Of a stretch of 61,016 nucleotides of DNA, positions 7,368 through 17,018 are shown one piece after another. The notes under the pieces were generated by a model, which worked only from the letters and a program-made list of their open reading frames with translations, did no database searches and was not told where the DNA came from. Source of the stretch: an uncultured Alphaproteobacteria bacterium (GTDB taxonomy: Bacteria; Pseudomonadota; Alphaproteobacteria; RF32; CAG-239). The first letter of the stretch is position 1; each line of letters starts with the position of its first letter. The stretch is taken from contig CANPYS010000006.1 of the NCBI GenBank assembly GCA_947588655.1, positions 1-61,016 of the forward strand, given 5' to 3'. The translations under genes and the position numbers were made by a program.

Positions 7368-8708
7368 CTACTCTTCCTTGTTCAAATATATTTTAAAATC
7401 GGCAATTTTTTGGCTTAATTCAGCCGAAGCGTTTTGTTGTTCCGCCTGTTTTAAGTTTTGGCGCGCCGCCTTTTTATTGCCGATGTCAGCATTCCAACGC
7501 GCCGTGGCATAAAACATTGCAGCTTTGTTATCCTGCTCGGCATAAGCCCGCGAAAGATAAAGCCAAGCAATGGGCATGGGGCGTTTGATTTGTATTTGAT
7601 TTAACACATTAATAATTTCTTGCAATTCGGCTTTAGATTTGTTGGTATCAAGCGCGGCGCTTGCCCAGGCAAGTTTTATTTCTGCCGATTGTGGCCGGTA
7701 TTTTAAGGCTTGCTTGTAAGCTGTTACCGCTTTTTGCGCCATACCTCTTTCGGCATAAAATTGACCTTTTAACTCATAAAAAAATGGATTTTGCGGCTCG
7801 GCGGCAATCAGCCGATCAAGTGTTTCAAGCGCCAAAGGCAAGTTATTTTCGCGGTAATACAAAATAGCGTGCGCATATTGCGCCTCTTTTGTTTGATTGC
7901 TTTTCGGATAAAGTTTCCATGCTCTGTCAGTCGGCAACAAAAAGCCCGCCAACTTTGCCTTTACCATTTTAAGCGCATCATCTAACGCTGATTTTTGCGG
8001 CGCGTGCGACTCTTTTGCCGCCTTTTCAAAAAAATTCTGGCGCTCCGAGCTCAAAGGGTGTGTTCTGAAATAAGCATCTTCCTCAATGCCAGTTAAGCGG
8101 TTGTTTTGGCGGATTTTCTTCATAAAATCGCGTAGGCCAGCCGGCGATTGATTCGTTTGACGCAAAATTGCCACCGCGCTTTCATCGGCACTGCGTTCAT
8201 CGGCTAAATGATAATGTAAAATATTGCTCAAAAGGCTAGATTGCGAGCCCATAAGCACCGCCATAGCGGCATCGCCCTGTCCTGCCGCCGCCGCGCCGCC
8301 CGCCGCTAAAAGCGAAACAATCTGAAGCGTGTTTAAATCCTTCATTTTAAGTTGCTGGCGCGCAATGTGCCCTGCTTGAATATGACCTGTTTCATGCGCT
8401 AAAATACCACTGATTTGATTAACATTGTCCGCCGCCAACAATACACCCGTGTTGATAAACATATTGTTGCCCATAGTCACAAAAGCATTAAGCTCCGTAT
8501 CGTCAAGCAGATGTATTTTATCAGGACTAAAAGGAATGTCCGCCGCCTGATAAAGCGGACGAACAATCTGATGTAAAAGGCTTTCCGTTTCATCATCAGA
8601 TATGATGCTTGGTTCTTTTGGAGATGCTTCGGCAGATAGCGTCAGCAACCCAAAAAAACCAAGCACAAACAAAATGATGACAATTATCCGATTAACTTGC
8701 GCCACCAC
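7368..8708 (-). CDS. Periplasmic M48 metalloprotease with TPR tail (BepA-like)
   Basis: 446 residues with a signal peptide (IIVIILFVLGFFGLLTLSAEA), an M48 zinc-protease domain with HETGH (HExxH) around residue 106 and the downstream DERSADESAV Glu, then a C-terminal TPR region (about 270-440). This matches E. coli BepA (YfgC), a periplasmic protease/chaperone that assists LptD and BAM outer-membrane assembly. The track start is GTG at 8708, overlapping the rne stop by 25 nt; AGAGGG lies upstream, so coupling to rne is plausible. An alternative GTG one codon later is possible. Confidence 0.85.
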   Translation of the reverse strand: MVAQVNRIIVIILFVLGFFGLLTLSAEASPKEPSIISDDETESLLHQIVRPLYQAADIPFSPDKIHLLDDTELNAFVTMGNNMFINTGVLLAADNVNQISGILAHETGHIQAGHIARQQLKMKDLNTLQIVSLLAAGGAAAAGQGDAAMAVLMGSQSSLLSNILHYHLADERSADESAVAILRQTNQSPAGLRDFMKKIRQNNRLTGIEEDAYFRTHPLSSERQNFFEKAAKESHAPQKSALDDALKMVKAKLAGFLLPTDRAWKLYPKSNQTKEAQYAHAILYYRENNLPLALETLDRLIAAEPQNPFFYELKGQFYAERGMAQKAVTAYKQALKYRPQSAEIKLAWASAALDTNKSKAELQEIINVLNQIQIKRPMPIAWLYLSRAYAEQDNKAAMFYATARWNADIGNKKAARQNLKQAEQQNASAELSQKIADFKIYLNKEE

Positions 8709-10954
8709 GCTGTTTTTCCCTCTTTTTCAGATTCGGTATTATTCGCAATATTTAAGTCTTTATCGCTGGAATACAACAGAACGGGCGACTCTTTATTTTC
8801 AGAATTATAATTGCCTTCAGCATTATAATTGCGCCGATAACCGCGCCCGCGACGAAGAAAGCGTGAGCGGCGTCCACGGTAGCGTCTTTGCGGTTGTTCC
8901 GTCTCAAAGTTTTCTCTTTGAAAATCAGGCTCTTCTACAGACGCCCTTGTTTCAGGCTCGGCATAAGATGTCGGCGCCTGTTTTTCAACCGGTTCGGCTG
9001 TCTTTGCCAATTTGGCGCGCTCAAACCGATAATCGGCAACATTAATGATAGAATTATCCGCCTCAATAGAAATTTCCATTTTGTAACGGTTTTCTAAATC
9101 ATTTAAATTCTGCCGCTTTTGGTTCAAAAGATAAAAAGCGGTATCTGAAGGAACAAACACCTTTAAGCGTGCCGACCGATTTTTTGTTCCCTCTTCTTCA
9201 ATGGCGCGCAAAACAAGCATAGCGCCAGATTCAGTCGTGCGAACAAGCCCTTGTCCATGACAATGCGGACAAGCCTCATAATTGCTTTCAATAAAGGAAG
9301 AGTGCATTCTTTGACGCGAAATTTCAAGCAAGCCAAAGCAACTCATCTTAGCAACCTGAATGCGCGAACGATCGTTCTTTAAAGCTTCTTTCATACGTTT
9401 TTCAACCGCATGATTGTTTTGAGGCTCTTCCATATCAATAAAGTCAACCACAATCAAGCCCGCCAAATTACGCATCCGGAGTTGTTTAGCAATCTCGTCT
9501 GCGGCTTCTAAGTTTGTTTTTAAGGCTGTTTCTTCAATGTCTTTTTCATGCGTCGCGCGTCCAGAGTTAACGTCAATAGCGACAAGCGCCTCTGTCGGAT
9601 TAATAACCAAATAGCCACCGGATTCAAGTTGGACAATCGGGCTATGAAGTTTATCTAACTGTGTTTCAACCTGAAAGCGCTGAAATACAGGCATTTCGCC
9701 CGACTTGCGACATTTGATTTTTTTCAGGTTATGCGGTGATAAAATTTTTACAAAATCACGCGCCGCCTTAAAAGCCTCATTGCCGTCCACAATCACTTCC
9801 GAGATATCTTTAGTGTACATATCGCGCAAAGCCCTTTTGATGAGGTTGCCTTCCTCATAAATCAGCGAAGGAACTTTGTTTTCAAGCGCGTCGTGCCGAA
9901 TATGATTCCATGTTCTGATTAAAAAGTTGTAATCGCGCACAATGTCAGCTTTTGTTTTATCTTCGCCAGCCGTGCGGATAATCATAGACATATCGGTTGT
10001 TAAAGGAAGTTCACGCATAATGTCTTTAAGGCGCTTGCGGTCTACCGCATTGGTAATTTTGCGCGAAACACCGCCGCTTTTAATGCGATTAGGCATTAAA
10101 ACGCAATAACGCCCTGCCAAAGATAAATATGTGGTGCAAGCTGCGCCTTTGTTGCCACGCTCTTCCTTAACAACTTGAATGAGCAATGTTTGCCCCTCGG
10201 AAATAACATCTTGAATGCTACAATAATGATAAAGTTTGCGCGCGCGAATAAGCTTGCGTTGCATTTCAAAATCGCCTTCAAAGTCGGCATCGTCATCATC
10301 AAAAGACGTTTCTTCGGTTTCTTCTTCCTCGGGTTGTTCTTCTTTTTCGTTTTCATAAACCACAGCGTCTTGTGTTTCATCTTCCGCCGCCAAAGTTTTA
10401 GGCTCTTCCTTTTCTTTGGCTTTTTTGGCTCGTGCCGAGGCGCGGCGTGTGTATCTGCCTTTTTTAACCGGTTTTTCTTGAGAATCAGTTTCAGGCGTTT
10501 CCACAACTTGTTCAGCCTCTTGAGGGGCTTGAAGTTCTTCTTGTTGCGCATTTTCAGAAGCGGCGGCCTCCTCTTTCAAACGCGCCTTATATTGCGCTTG
10601 CTTTTCCGCGCGCCAACGCTCGCGTTGTTCTTCACGCTCTTTTATATATTGCTTTTTACGTTCAATAATCTCGTCCGTTTCACGTTCAACAGCTTCTAAA
10701 ACTTCTGGTCGGACATTATAATAATCCGGATGAATTTCCCCAAAAGCCAAAAAACCGTGCCGATTGCCACCGTAATCCACAAACGCCGCTTGCAAAGACG
10801 GCTCAACCCGAATAACTTTGGCGGTGTAAATATTACCTTTTATTTGGCGGCGAAATGTTGATTCAAATTCAACGTCTTCAACTTTGTTGCCATCAACAAT
10901 CACAACCCGCGTTTCTTCAGGCTGTGTGTCATCAATTAACATTCTTTTGGTCAT
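8684..10954 (-). CDS. rne: Ribonuclease E
   Basis: I prefer the ATG at 10954 (MTKRMLIDDTQPEETRVV), preceded by AGAGGG, over the track start 84 nt upstream; this gives 756 residues. The catalytic half contains an S1 domain split by a roughly 150-residue acidic/basic low-complexity insert (about 90-240), as in alphaproteobacterial RNase E. It also has a DNase I-like subdomain with VAIDVNSG and IVVDFIDM (Mg-binding Asp residues) and the zinc link CPHCHGQG. The C-terminal third is Arg-rich (RRYRGRRSRFLRRG) and ends in WWRKLIG, a typical alphaproteobacterial tail. It initiates mRNA decay and processes rRNA/tRNA. A 376-nt upstream region without genes fits a long autoregulatory leader. Confidence 0.92.
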   Translation of the reverse strand: MTKRMLIDDTQPEETRVVIVDGNKVEDVEFESTFRRQIKGNIYTAKVIRVEPSLQAAFVDYGGNRHGFLAFGEIHPDYYNVRPEVLEAVERETDEIIERKKQYIKEREEQRERWRAEKQAQYKARLKEEAAASENAQQEELQAPQEAEQVVETPETDSQEKPVKKGRYTRRASARAKKAKEKEEPKTLAAEDETQDAVVYENEKEEQPEEEETEETSFDDDDADFEGDFEMQRKLIRARKLYHYCSIQDVISEGQTLLIQVVKEERGNKGAACTTYLSLAGRYCVLMPNRIKSGGVSRKITNAVDRKRLKDIMRELPLTTDMSMIIRTAGEDKTKADIVRDYNFLIRTWNHIRHDALENKVPSLIYEEGNLIKRALRDMYTKDISEVIVDGNEAFKAARDFVKILSPHNLKKIKCRKSGEMPVFQRFQVETQLDKLHSPIVQLESGGYLVINPTEALVAIDVNSGRATHEKDIEETALKTNLEAADEIAKQLRMRNLAGLIVVDFIDMEEPQNNHAVEKRMKEALKNDRSRIQVAKMSCFGLLEISRQRMHSSFIESNYEACPHCHGQGLVRTTESGAMLVLRAIEEEGTKNRSARLKVFVPSDTAFYLLNQKRQNLNDLENRYKMEISIEADNSIINVADYRFERAKLAKTAEPVEKQAPTSYAEPETRASVEEPDFQRENFETEQPQRRYRGRRSRFLRRGRGYRRNYNAEGNYNSENKESPVLLYSSDKDLNIANNTESEKEGKTAWWRKLIG

Positions 10955-11330
10955 TTTTCCCTCTTTAAAAAAGCATCGCTTTATTTTACCAACCAAGGGA
11001 ATCTCAAATACAACAAACGGCGCTTTCAAGCGCACCATAAGCTTTATTGCTCTCAGGCGCTTTATATTTGAACAGCGCCCTATTTAAAAAACCCTTGCAT
11101 CTACATCAAACCGGCGGCTCATTATATCGCATTGATATAACAGCGGCACCTCAGACAGGGCAAAAATTTTCTACGCTCAACACCCTATAATCAGTGCATA
11201 AAATTTCCGATTTGCTTTTACAATACAGAATTTCTTTTAAAATACAATACTAAATTTAAGTTTAAGCAAAATATTTCTTAACACATTGGTAAGGAGTTCT
11301 TGTTAAAATAAGGGAATACGTGGAGAAAAA
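10955..11330. other. Gene-free divergent region between rne and the amidase
   Basis: 376 bp without a supportable ORF. It must hold the rne 5' leader on the minus strand and the amidase promoter on the plus strand (TTAACA-like box near 11278 and GTGGAG before the ATG). I see TATAAT-like boxes on the minus strand but no convincing -35 partner, so no promoter is called. Confidence 0.5.
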
Positions 11331-12575
11331 ATGAAAAAAGCCCTTCAAAAATTTTTTGCTTTCTTGAAAAACGCCCCACTTTTGGCTTTGGTGTTCGGGT
11401 GCTTAACGGCTTATATGCCTCAGGCTAACGCCGCGCAAATTACAAGTATGCGAATCGGGCAACAAGTTGGTAGTGTGCGTATTGTGCTAGAATCGGATAA
11501 GGCGTTTGATTATCAGGCTTTTTTGTTAAACAACCCTAATCGTTTGGTTGTTGATGCTTATAATGTGGATATTCAAACCACTTTGCAAGCAGATCCAACG
11601 AATTTGGTTTCTAAGACGCGAATCGGCGTTTTGCAAGGCTCTGACAAGCGCATTGTGTTTGATTTGAAAAAACCGGCGCTGATTAAAAAAGCTTTTGTTC
11701 TTGCGCCACAAAGCAATATGAAATGGCGTTTTGTGATTGACGTTGCCCTTTGCTCTCAAGCCGATTTTATGGCAAATATCGGCACAAAGCATGCGTTTTC
11801 AAACACCAAAAAAGCCCCGACAACAACCGCGCAAGCAAACAAATGGGTTCCTCAAGAAGTTGCAAAGCCTAAAAAGCCGCGGCAAAAAATTATTGTTTTA
11901 GATCCGGGGCATGGCGGCAAAGATCCGGGCGCTATTGGCGCTTATGGCAAAACGTATGAGAAAAATATTACGCTTGCGATGGGCAAAGAACTGAAAGCTA
12001 TTTTGGAAAAGAAAGGCTATACGGTTTATTTAACACGCAGTACCGATATTTTTATTCCGTTGCGGCAACGCGTTAAAATTGCCCAAAAGCACAAGGCTGA
12101 CTTGTTTATGTCTATCCATGCTGATAGTGCCGTTAATCGCAATGCCAAGGGGCTGTCGGTTTATACGCTTTCAGAAACGGCGTCCGACAAAGAGGCCGCC
12201 GCTTTGGCTGAGCGTGAAAATAAGGTGGATATTATCGGCGGGGTAGATTTTTCGGAAAACTCGCGCGAGATAAACGATATTTTAATTTCGCTTTCTCAAA
12301 CAGACAGCCGAAACAAATCAAGCAAGTTTGCCTCGTACATTGTTAGTGAAATGAGTAAATCTGTTAAGCTGATTAACGATACACACCGCTTTGCCGGCTT
12401 TGCGGTTTTAAAAGCGCCGGATATTCCGTCCGCACTTTTGGAAATGGGTTACCTTTCTAACCGCAATGAAGAAAGTTTGTTAAAGCAAAAAAGCTACCGC
12501 GCTAAGCTTGCAACATCGGTTAGCCAAGCAATTGACAAGTATTTTAACGATCCGGAAATTGCCGCGTTATATTAA
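11331..12575 (+). CDS. amiC: N-acetylmuramoyl-L-alanine amidase with AMIN domain (AmiC type)
   Basis: 414 residues. A long signal sequence ending around YMPQANAA, an AMIN domain (about 38-135, targeting to septal peptidoglycan), a basic linker, and an Amidase_3 domain from about 187. The zinc ligands and catalytic residues are visible in IVLDPGHGGKDPGAIG (His), YEKNITLAMGKEL (Glu), SIHAD (His) and PSALLEMGYLSN (Glu). It cleaves the amide bond between MurNAc and the stem peptide to split daughter cells. It lies directly upstream of the PBP1a gene, a conserved alphaproteobacterial order (rne, amiC, mrcA, prfB). Confidence 0.9.
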   Translation: MKKALQKFFAFLKNAPLLALVFGCLTAYMPQANAAQITSMRIGQQVGSVRIVLESDKAFDYQAFLLNNPNRLVVDAYNVDIQTTLQADPTNLVSKTRIGVLQGSDKRIVFDLKKPALIKKAFVLAPQSNMKWRFVIDVALCSQADFMANIGTKHAFSNTKKAPTTTAQANKWVPQEVAKPKKPRQKIIVLDPGHGGKDPGAIGAYGKTYEKNITLAMGKELKAILEKKGYTVYLTRSTDIFIPLRQRVKIAQKHKADLFMSIHADSAVNRNAKGLSVYTLSETASDKEAAALAERENKVDIIGGVDFSENSREINDILISLSQTDSRNKSSKFASYIVSEMSKSVKLINDTHRFAGFAVLKAPDIPSALLEMGYLSNRNEESLLKQKSYRAKLATSVSQAIDKYFNDPEIAALY

Positions 12576-12583
12576 TTGAAAAA

Positions 12584-12612
12584 TTGATTGCATTTTTATT
12601 TAAATGTTATAA
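12584..12612 (+). promoter_or_regulatory. Promoter of mrcA
   Basis: TTGATT, 17-nt spacer, TTATAA, about 34 nt upstream of the mrcA start codon. Confidence 0.55.
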
Positions 12613-12645
12613 AGTAGGCGCAACTTCAAAACAGTATCGGGTTTT

Positions 12646-15057
12646 ATGATGTTTAAAATTTTTTCATCTCTGGTTAGTACCGGCTTTTTCTTTGCTATTT
12701 TAGGGCTTGTGATTATTATTGCCCTTTTGGGGAAGTTTAGCCTTGATATACCTGATTATCATCAACTTGAAAAATATGAACCGCCCGTTACAACACGCCT
12801 TTATGCCGGCGATGGTCAGCTTTTAATGGAATATGCCGCTGAAAAACGCGTCTTTGTGCCAATTGATAAAATTCCAGATATTGTCAAACAAGCCTTTATT
12901 GCCGCCGAGGACAAACATTTTTATGAACACTCCGGCATTGATTATTTTGGCATTATCCGCGCGATGTTTAACAATCTTAAAAATATCGGCACAGGTCGCC
13001 GACCGGCTGGCGCATCAACCATTACGCAACAGGTTGCAAAAAACTTTTTATTAAATTCTGAAGTTTCTTATATTCGTAAAATTAAAGAGGCTATTTTGGC
13101 AAACCGCATGAACAAAGCCTTTACCAAAGATCATATTTTAGAGCTTTATCTTAATGAAATTTATTTGGGTAATCGGGCATACGGTGTTGCCGCGGCGGCT
13201 TTGAACTATTTTGACAAGCCCTTAAGCGAGCTTGCGCCGCACGAGGCGGCTTATTTGGCCGCTCTGCCAAAAGGTCCGAACAATTATCATCCTATTCGCA
13301 AGCATGACGCCGCTGTGGCGCGCCGTAACTGGGTTTTGGATCGTATGGCTGAAGACGGCTACATCAGCGCTGAAACCGCCGAAAAAGAAAAAGCTTTGCC
13401 TTTGGAAGTGGTTGAAAAACAACATGGCTTTTTACAAAATGCCGAATATTTTAGTGAAGAAGTCCGCCGCACCATCAGCAATAATTTGGGCGATGAAGCT
13501 CTTTATGAAGGCGGTCTAATTGTTCGTACAACGCTTGATCCTTATTTGCAAACCTTGGCGACAGAGGCTTTTCGGCAAGGGCTGATTGATTATGACCGCC
13601 GTCACGGTTGGCGCGGGGCTGAACAAAATATTTCGCTTGAGGGCGATTATCGGCAAACACTTCAAAAAACAGAGCTGACGAAAGGCGCAAACCCAACTTG
13701 GCAAAAAGCTGTGGTCTTGAAAACGGAAAAAGACGTGGCTGAGATTGAAACGCAAGACGCTCAAGCAGGCAAAATTTATCTTTCTGATTTGTCTTGGGCA
13801 AAACCGGCGCTTAAAAATAAATATGTTGGCGATGTGCCGCACGATGTGCGCAAGGTTTTGAAAGAAGGCGATGTGATTTATGTTGAAAAAATTGAAAAAA
13901 GCAAAAATCCGGACGCTTATGCGCTTCGCCAAATTCCTGATGCCGAAGGTGGCATGGCCGTTATTGATCCACACACGGGCAAAGTTTTGGCTCTTGTGGG
14001 CGGTTTTTCGTTTGAAAAATCGCAGTTCAACCGCGCCACGCAAGCTTATCGTCAAACGGGTTCTTCTTTTAAGCCCTTTGTTTATCTGACGGCTTTAGAG
14101 CTTGGCTATTCGCCTAACGATTTAATTTTGGACGCGCCTTTTGTTTTGGATCAGGGCATTGGATTGCCGAAGTGGAAACCTGTTAATTATAGCAAAAATT
14201 TTGGCGGCTTGATGACTTTGCGCCAAGGCGTGGAGCAGTCCAAAAACCTGATGACAGTGCGCTTGGCACAAGATATTGGCATGGATAAAATTGCCGCGAT
14301 GACAAAGCGCGTGGGCATTAATGATCATTTGCCTGAATTTTTATCTTCCGCTTTAGGAGCGGCTGACGCCCGTGTTTTAGATTTAACAAGCGCTTACGCT
14401 ATTATTGTCAACGGCGGCAAAAAAGTGACGCCTTATTTGATTGAACGTATTCAAGATCGCCAAGGGCGCACCATTTATAAGCACGATTCTTTTGATTGCG
14501 CGGCTTGTTATGCCTCAAAATGGGAAAATCAGACACCGCCTGAACACCCCGATTTGCGCGAACAAATTGTTGATCCGCTCACGGCTTATCAAATGACATC
14601 TATTCTAGAAGGCGTTGCCGTTCGCGGCACTGGCGCAAAGCTCCGCAGTATTGGGAAACATTTAGCCGGCAAAACAGGCACGACAAATGATAACAGAGAT
14701 GCTTGGTTTGTTGGATTTTCGCCCGATTTGGTCGCCGGTGTTTATGTGGGTTATGACGAGCCCGTGAGCCTTGGGCGTGTGGAAACAGGCGCTGCCGCCG
14801 CTTTGCCGATTTTTTATACCTTTATGAAAAACGCGCTCCAAGATGTGCCTGATACACCCTTTAGAATACCGCAAGGCATTAAATTGGTGCGTATTAACCC
14901 CAAAACTGGTCGCCTTTCTGAGCCTGGCGATGAAACTGTGATTACGGAAGCTATTAAGCCTGATTATGATTTTGATACGTCCAAGCAACGCGTTATCGGC
15001 GATGAATTGCAGATTGAAACGAGCGATGATTCTTTGCAAATTGGGCAAGAATACTAA
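12646..15057 (+). CDS. mrcA: Penicillin-binding protein 1A (bifunctional transglycosylase/transpeptidase)
   Basis: 803 residues with an N-terminal TM anchor. The GT51 transglycosylase domain shows EDKHFYEHSGIDYFGI (catalytic Glu), RRPAGASTITQQVAKN and the LNEIYLG motif. An OB-like segment follows, then the transpeptidase with SxxK in TGSSFKPF, SKN in EQSKNLMTVR, and KTG in LAGKTGTTND. Class A PBPs polymerise and cross-link peptidoglycan in the periplasm. The C-terminus is short and acidic. Own promoter upstream; prfB follows after 15 nt. Confidence 0.94.
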   Translation: MMFKIFSSLVSTGFFFAILGLVIIIALLGKFSLDIPDYHQLEKYEPPVTTRLYAGDGQLLMEYAAEKRVFVPIDKIPDIVKQAFIAAEDKHFYEHSGIDYFGIIRAMFNNLKNIGTGRRPAGASTITQQVAKNFLLNSEVSYIRKIKEAILANRMNKAFTKDHILELYLNEIYLGNRAYGVAAAALNYFDKPLSELAPHEAAYLAALPKGPNNYHPIRKHDAAVARRNWVLDRMAEDGYISAETAEKEKALPLEVVEKQHGFLQNAEYFSEEVRRTISNNLGDEALYEGGLIVRTTLDPYLQTLATEAFRQGLIDYDRRHGWRGAEQNISLEGDYRQTLQKTELTKGANPTWQKAVVLKTEKDVAEIETQDAQAGKIYLSDLSWAKPALKNKYVGDVPHDVRKVLKEGDVIYVEKIEKSKNPDAYALRQIPDAEGGMAVIDPHTGKVLALVGGFSFEKSQFNRATQAYRQTGSSFKPFVYLTALELGYSPNDLILDAPFVLDQGIGLPKWKPVNYSKNFGGLMTLRQGVEQSKNLMTVRLAQDIGMDKIAAMTKRVGINDHLPEFLSSALGAADARVLDLTSAYAIIVNGGKKVTPYLIERIQDRQGRTIYKHDSFDCAACYASKWENQTPPEHPDLREQIVDPLTAYQMTSILEGVAVRGTGAKLRSIGKHLAGKTGTTNDNRDAWFVGFSPDLVAGVYVGYDEPVSLGRVETGAAAALPIFYTFMKNALQDVPDTPFRIPQGIKLVRINPKTGRLSEPGDETVITEAIKPDYDFDTSKQRVIGDELQIETSDDSLQIGQEY

Positions 15058-15072
15058 TTTTGAGGAAAAATA

Positions 15073-16180
15073 ATGAGAGCAGATTTATTTAATTTAATTC
15101 ATGACACCGAGCAGTCTTTAAGCCTGCTAAGGAGGTCTCTTTGATTATGACAACGCTTCTCTTAGGCTGGAAGAACTAGAAACGCTTACGCAAAATCCTG
15201 ATTTGTGGCAAAATCCTGAATCTGCCCAAAAGCTGATGACTGAAAAAAATACGCTGGAAGCCGCTTTAACAAATTATCGTGCGTTGGAAAAAGCCCTTGC
15301 TGATGACAAAGAAATGGCGGAACTTGCCGATGATGATGAAAATTTGCAAAACGAAATTTTGGCGCATTTAGAAAATTTATATCAAGAAGCACGCCGTGGC
15401 GAACTAGAGGCTTTGCTTTCGGGCGAGGCTGACGCTAATGATGCTTATTTAGAAATTCATGCTGGCAGTGGTGGCACAGAAGCGCAAGATTGGGCGGAAA
15501 TGCTCTTGCGTATGTATACGCGTTGGGCTGAAAAACATTCTTATAAGGTGGAATATCAAGAAGAAACCGAAGGCGATGTTGCCGGCGTTAAATCTGTTAC
15601 GCTCAAAATTAGCGGACACAACGCTTATGGCTGGCTTAAATCTGAAAATGGCGTGCATCGGTTGGTGCGTATTTCGCCTTTTGATAGCGCGGCGCGCCGA
15701 CATACCAGTTTTGCCTCGGTTACCGTTTTTCCTGTTATTGATGATTCCATTCATATAGAAATCAATGAGGCGGATTGTCGCATTGATACTTATCGGTCGT
15801 CAGGCGCTGGCGGGCAACATATTAATAAGACCGACTCCGCCGTGCGTATCACGCACTTGCCAACCGGTATTGTGGTGCAAAGCCAAAGTCAACGTTCTCA
15901 ATTCCAAAACCGCGAAAATGCTTGGAATATGCTCAAAGCCCGCCTTTATGAACGCGAAATGCAAAAACGCGCGGACGCGGCGTCTGAGCAACGCGATGCT
16001 CAAGGCGATAATGGTTGGGGCTATCAAATACGCTCGTATGTTTTGCAACCTTATCGCTTGGTCAAAGACTTAAGAACAGATGCCGAAACATCAGATTGTC
16101 AGGCAGTTTTGGATGGCGAGATTGATTTGTTTTTAGCAGCCGCTTTGGCGGCAAAGGTAGGGGAAAATGCGACTTCTTAA
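15073..16180 (+). CDS. prfB: Peptide chain release factor 2 with programmed +1 frameshift
   Basis: The track shows only 15203-16180, but the true gene starts at ATG 15073 with 23 codons in frame 0 (MRADLFNLIHDTEQSLSLLR...) ending CTT TGA, then continues +1 as GAT TAT GAC AAC (DYDNASLRLEELETL), for a 368-residue RF2. RF2 recognises UGA/UAA: the SPF anticodon tripeptide is in RISPFDSAARRH and the catalytic GGQ in SGAGGQHIN. The internal stop is RF2's own UGA, so low RF2 promotes frameshifting and raises synthesis. The C-terminal end overlaps the hydrolase gene by 14 nt. RBS TGAGGAAAAATA is just upstream of the ATG. Confidence 0.95.
15130..15144 (+). promoter_or_regulatory. prfB programmed frameshift signal
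   Basis: AGGAGG (15130-15135), 3-nt spacer TCT, slippery CTT and in-frame TGA (15142-15144). This has the same geometry as the E. coli signal (AGGGGG TAT CTT TGA C); the base after the stop is T here rather than C. Confidence 0.95.
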
Positions 16181-17018
16181 ATATGTTTTAATTTTATTGG
16201 TAACGCTTTATGTTTTGCTGTGCGCGGCAGTTTATTTTATGCCGGAAAAGTTTTTCTTTTTGCCGTTTAACTTTCAAGCTGATTTAGAAAAAGTGCGCGC
16301 TGATGGCTTTGATGCTCAAGAAGTGCTTTATCATATTTATCCTGATGGGCAAGAAGTGAAAGGCTGGCTAGCGCTTAATAAAACGGCAGAGAACAATGGT
16401 CAAATCGTGCTGTTTTTACATGGCAACGCTTTTAACTTAGGGCGTTATTATCATAAGGTTGTACCGCTTTTTGAAGCTGGTTATTCGGTCTTTTTGCCTG
16501 AACACCGTGGCTTTGGCGGTCAAGGGCGCAAAATTTATCAGTCTTATTTGGAAGAAGATAGTCTGAAGGCGCTTTCCTTCTTGCATCAGTTGGGATTTGA
16601 AAACAAAGATATTGTTGTTTACGGCATGTCTTTAGGCACGCACCAAGCGCTTTATGCCGCTGTTCATAGTGAAGATGAAGGGCTTTTTGAAGGCGTTGTT
16701 TTGGAAGTGCCCTTCACAAGCTTTTCAGATACCATTCAAAGCAGGCTTGGCTGGGGATATTTGCCGCCTATTCCGTTGCCTCTTGATTTTTTAATCAGAG
16801 ACGCTTATGATAACACTGAACTTATGAAACGGCTTCAATCGCGAGTATTGGTCATGATGACAGAAGTTGATCAGCTTGTGCCGCCGCAACAAGCCAAAGA
16901 TTTATATGCCCTCGCCAAAGCACCCAAAACGCTTGTGAGCTACCAAAGCGGCATACATGAAAATCTTTATTATCTGCGCAATTATAAAGAGATTTTGGCA
17001 TGGCTCAAGACAAAATAA
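16167..17018 (+). CDS. Membrane-anchored alpha/beta hydrolase (BEM46/YfhR-like)
   Basis: 283 residues. An N-terminal hydrophobic helix (LLKYVLILLVTLYVLLCAAVYF) anchors an alpha/beta-hydrolase domain: LFLHGNAFNLGRYY forms the oxyanion loop, YGMSLGTHQAL holds the nucleophile (GxSxG), Asp in TEVDQLVPP and His in SGIHENLYYL complete a likely triad. The pattern resembles the BEM46/YfhR group, whose substrates are mostly unknown. It overlaps prfB (14 nt) and the downstream AsmA-like gene (19 nt), so it is embedded in a translationally coupled operon. Confidence 0.8.
   Translation: MRLLKYVLILLVTLYVLLCAAVYFMPEKFFFLPFNFQADLEKVRADGFDAQEVLYHIYPDGQEVKGWLALNKTAENNGQIVLFLHGNAFNLGRYYHKVVPLFEAGYSVFLPEHRGFGGQGRKIYQSYLEEDSLKALSFLHQLGFENKDIVVYGMSLGTHQALYAAVHSEDEGLFEGVVLEVPFTSFSDTIQSRLGWGYLPPIPLPLDFLIRDAYDNTELMKRLQSRVLVMMTEVDQLVPPQQAKDLYALAKAPKTLVSYQSGIHENLYYLRNYKEILAWLKTK

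Noticed and set aside
10175-10699. 174-aa plus-strand ORF
   Set aside because: Antisense shadow of the low-complexity acidic insert of rne; Phe/Leu/Arg-rich translation typical of reversed Glu/Lys codons.
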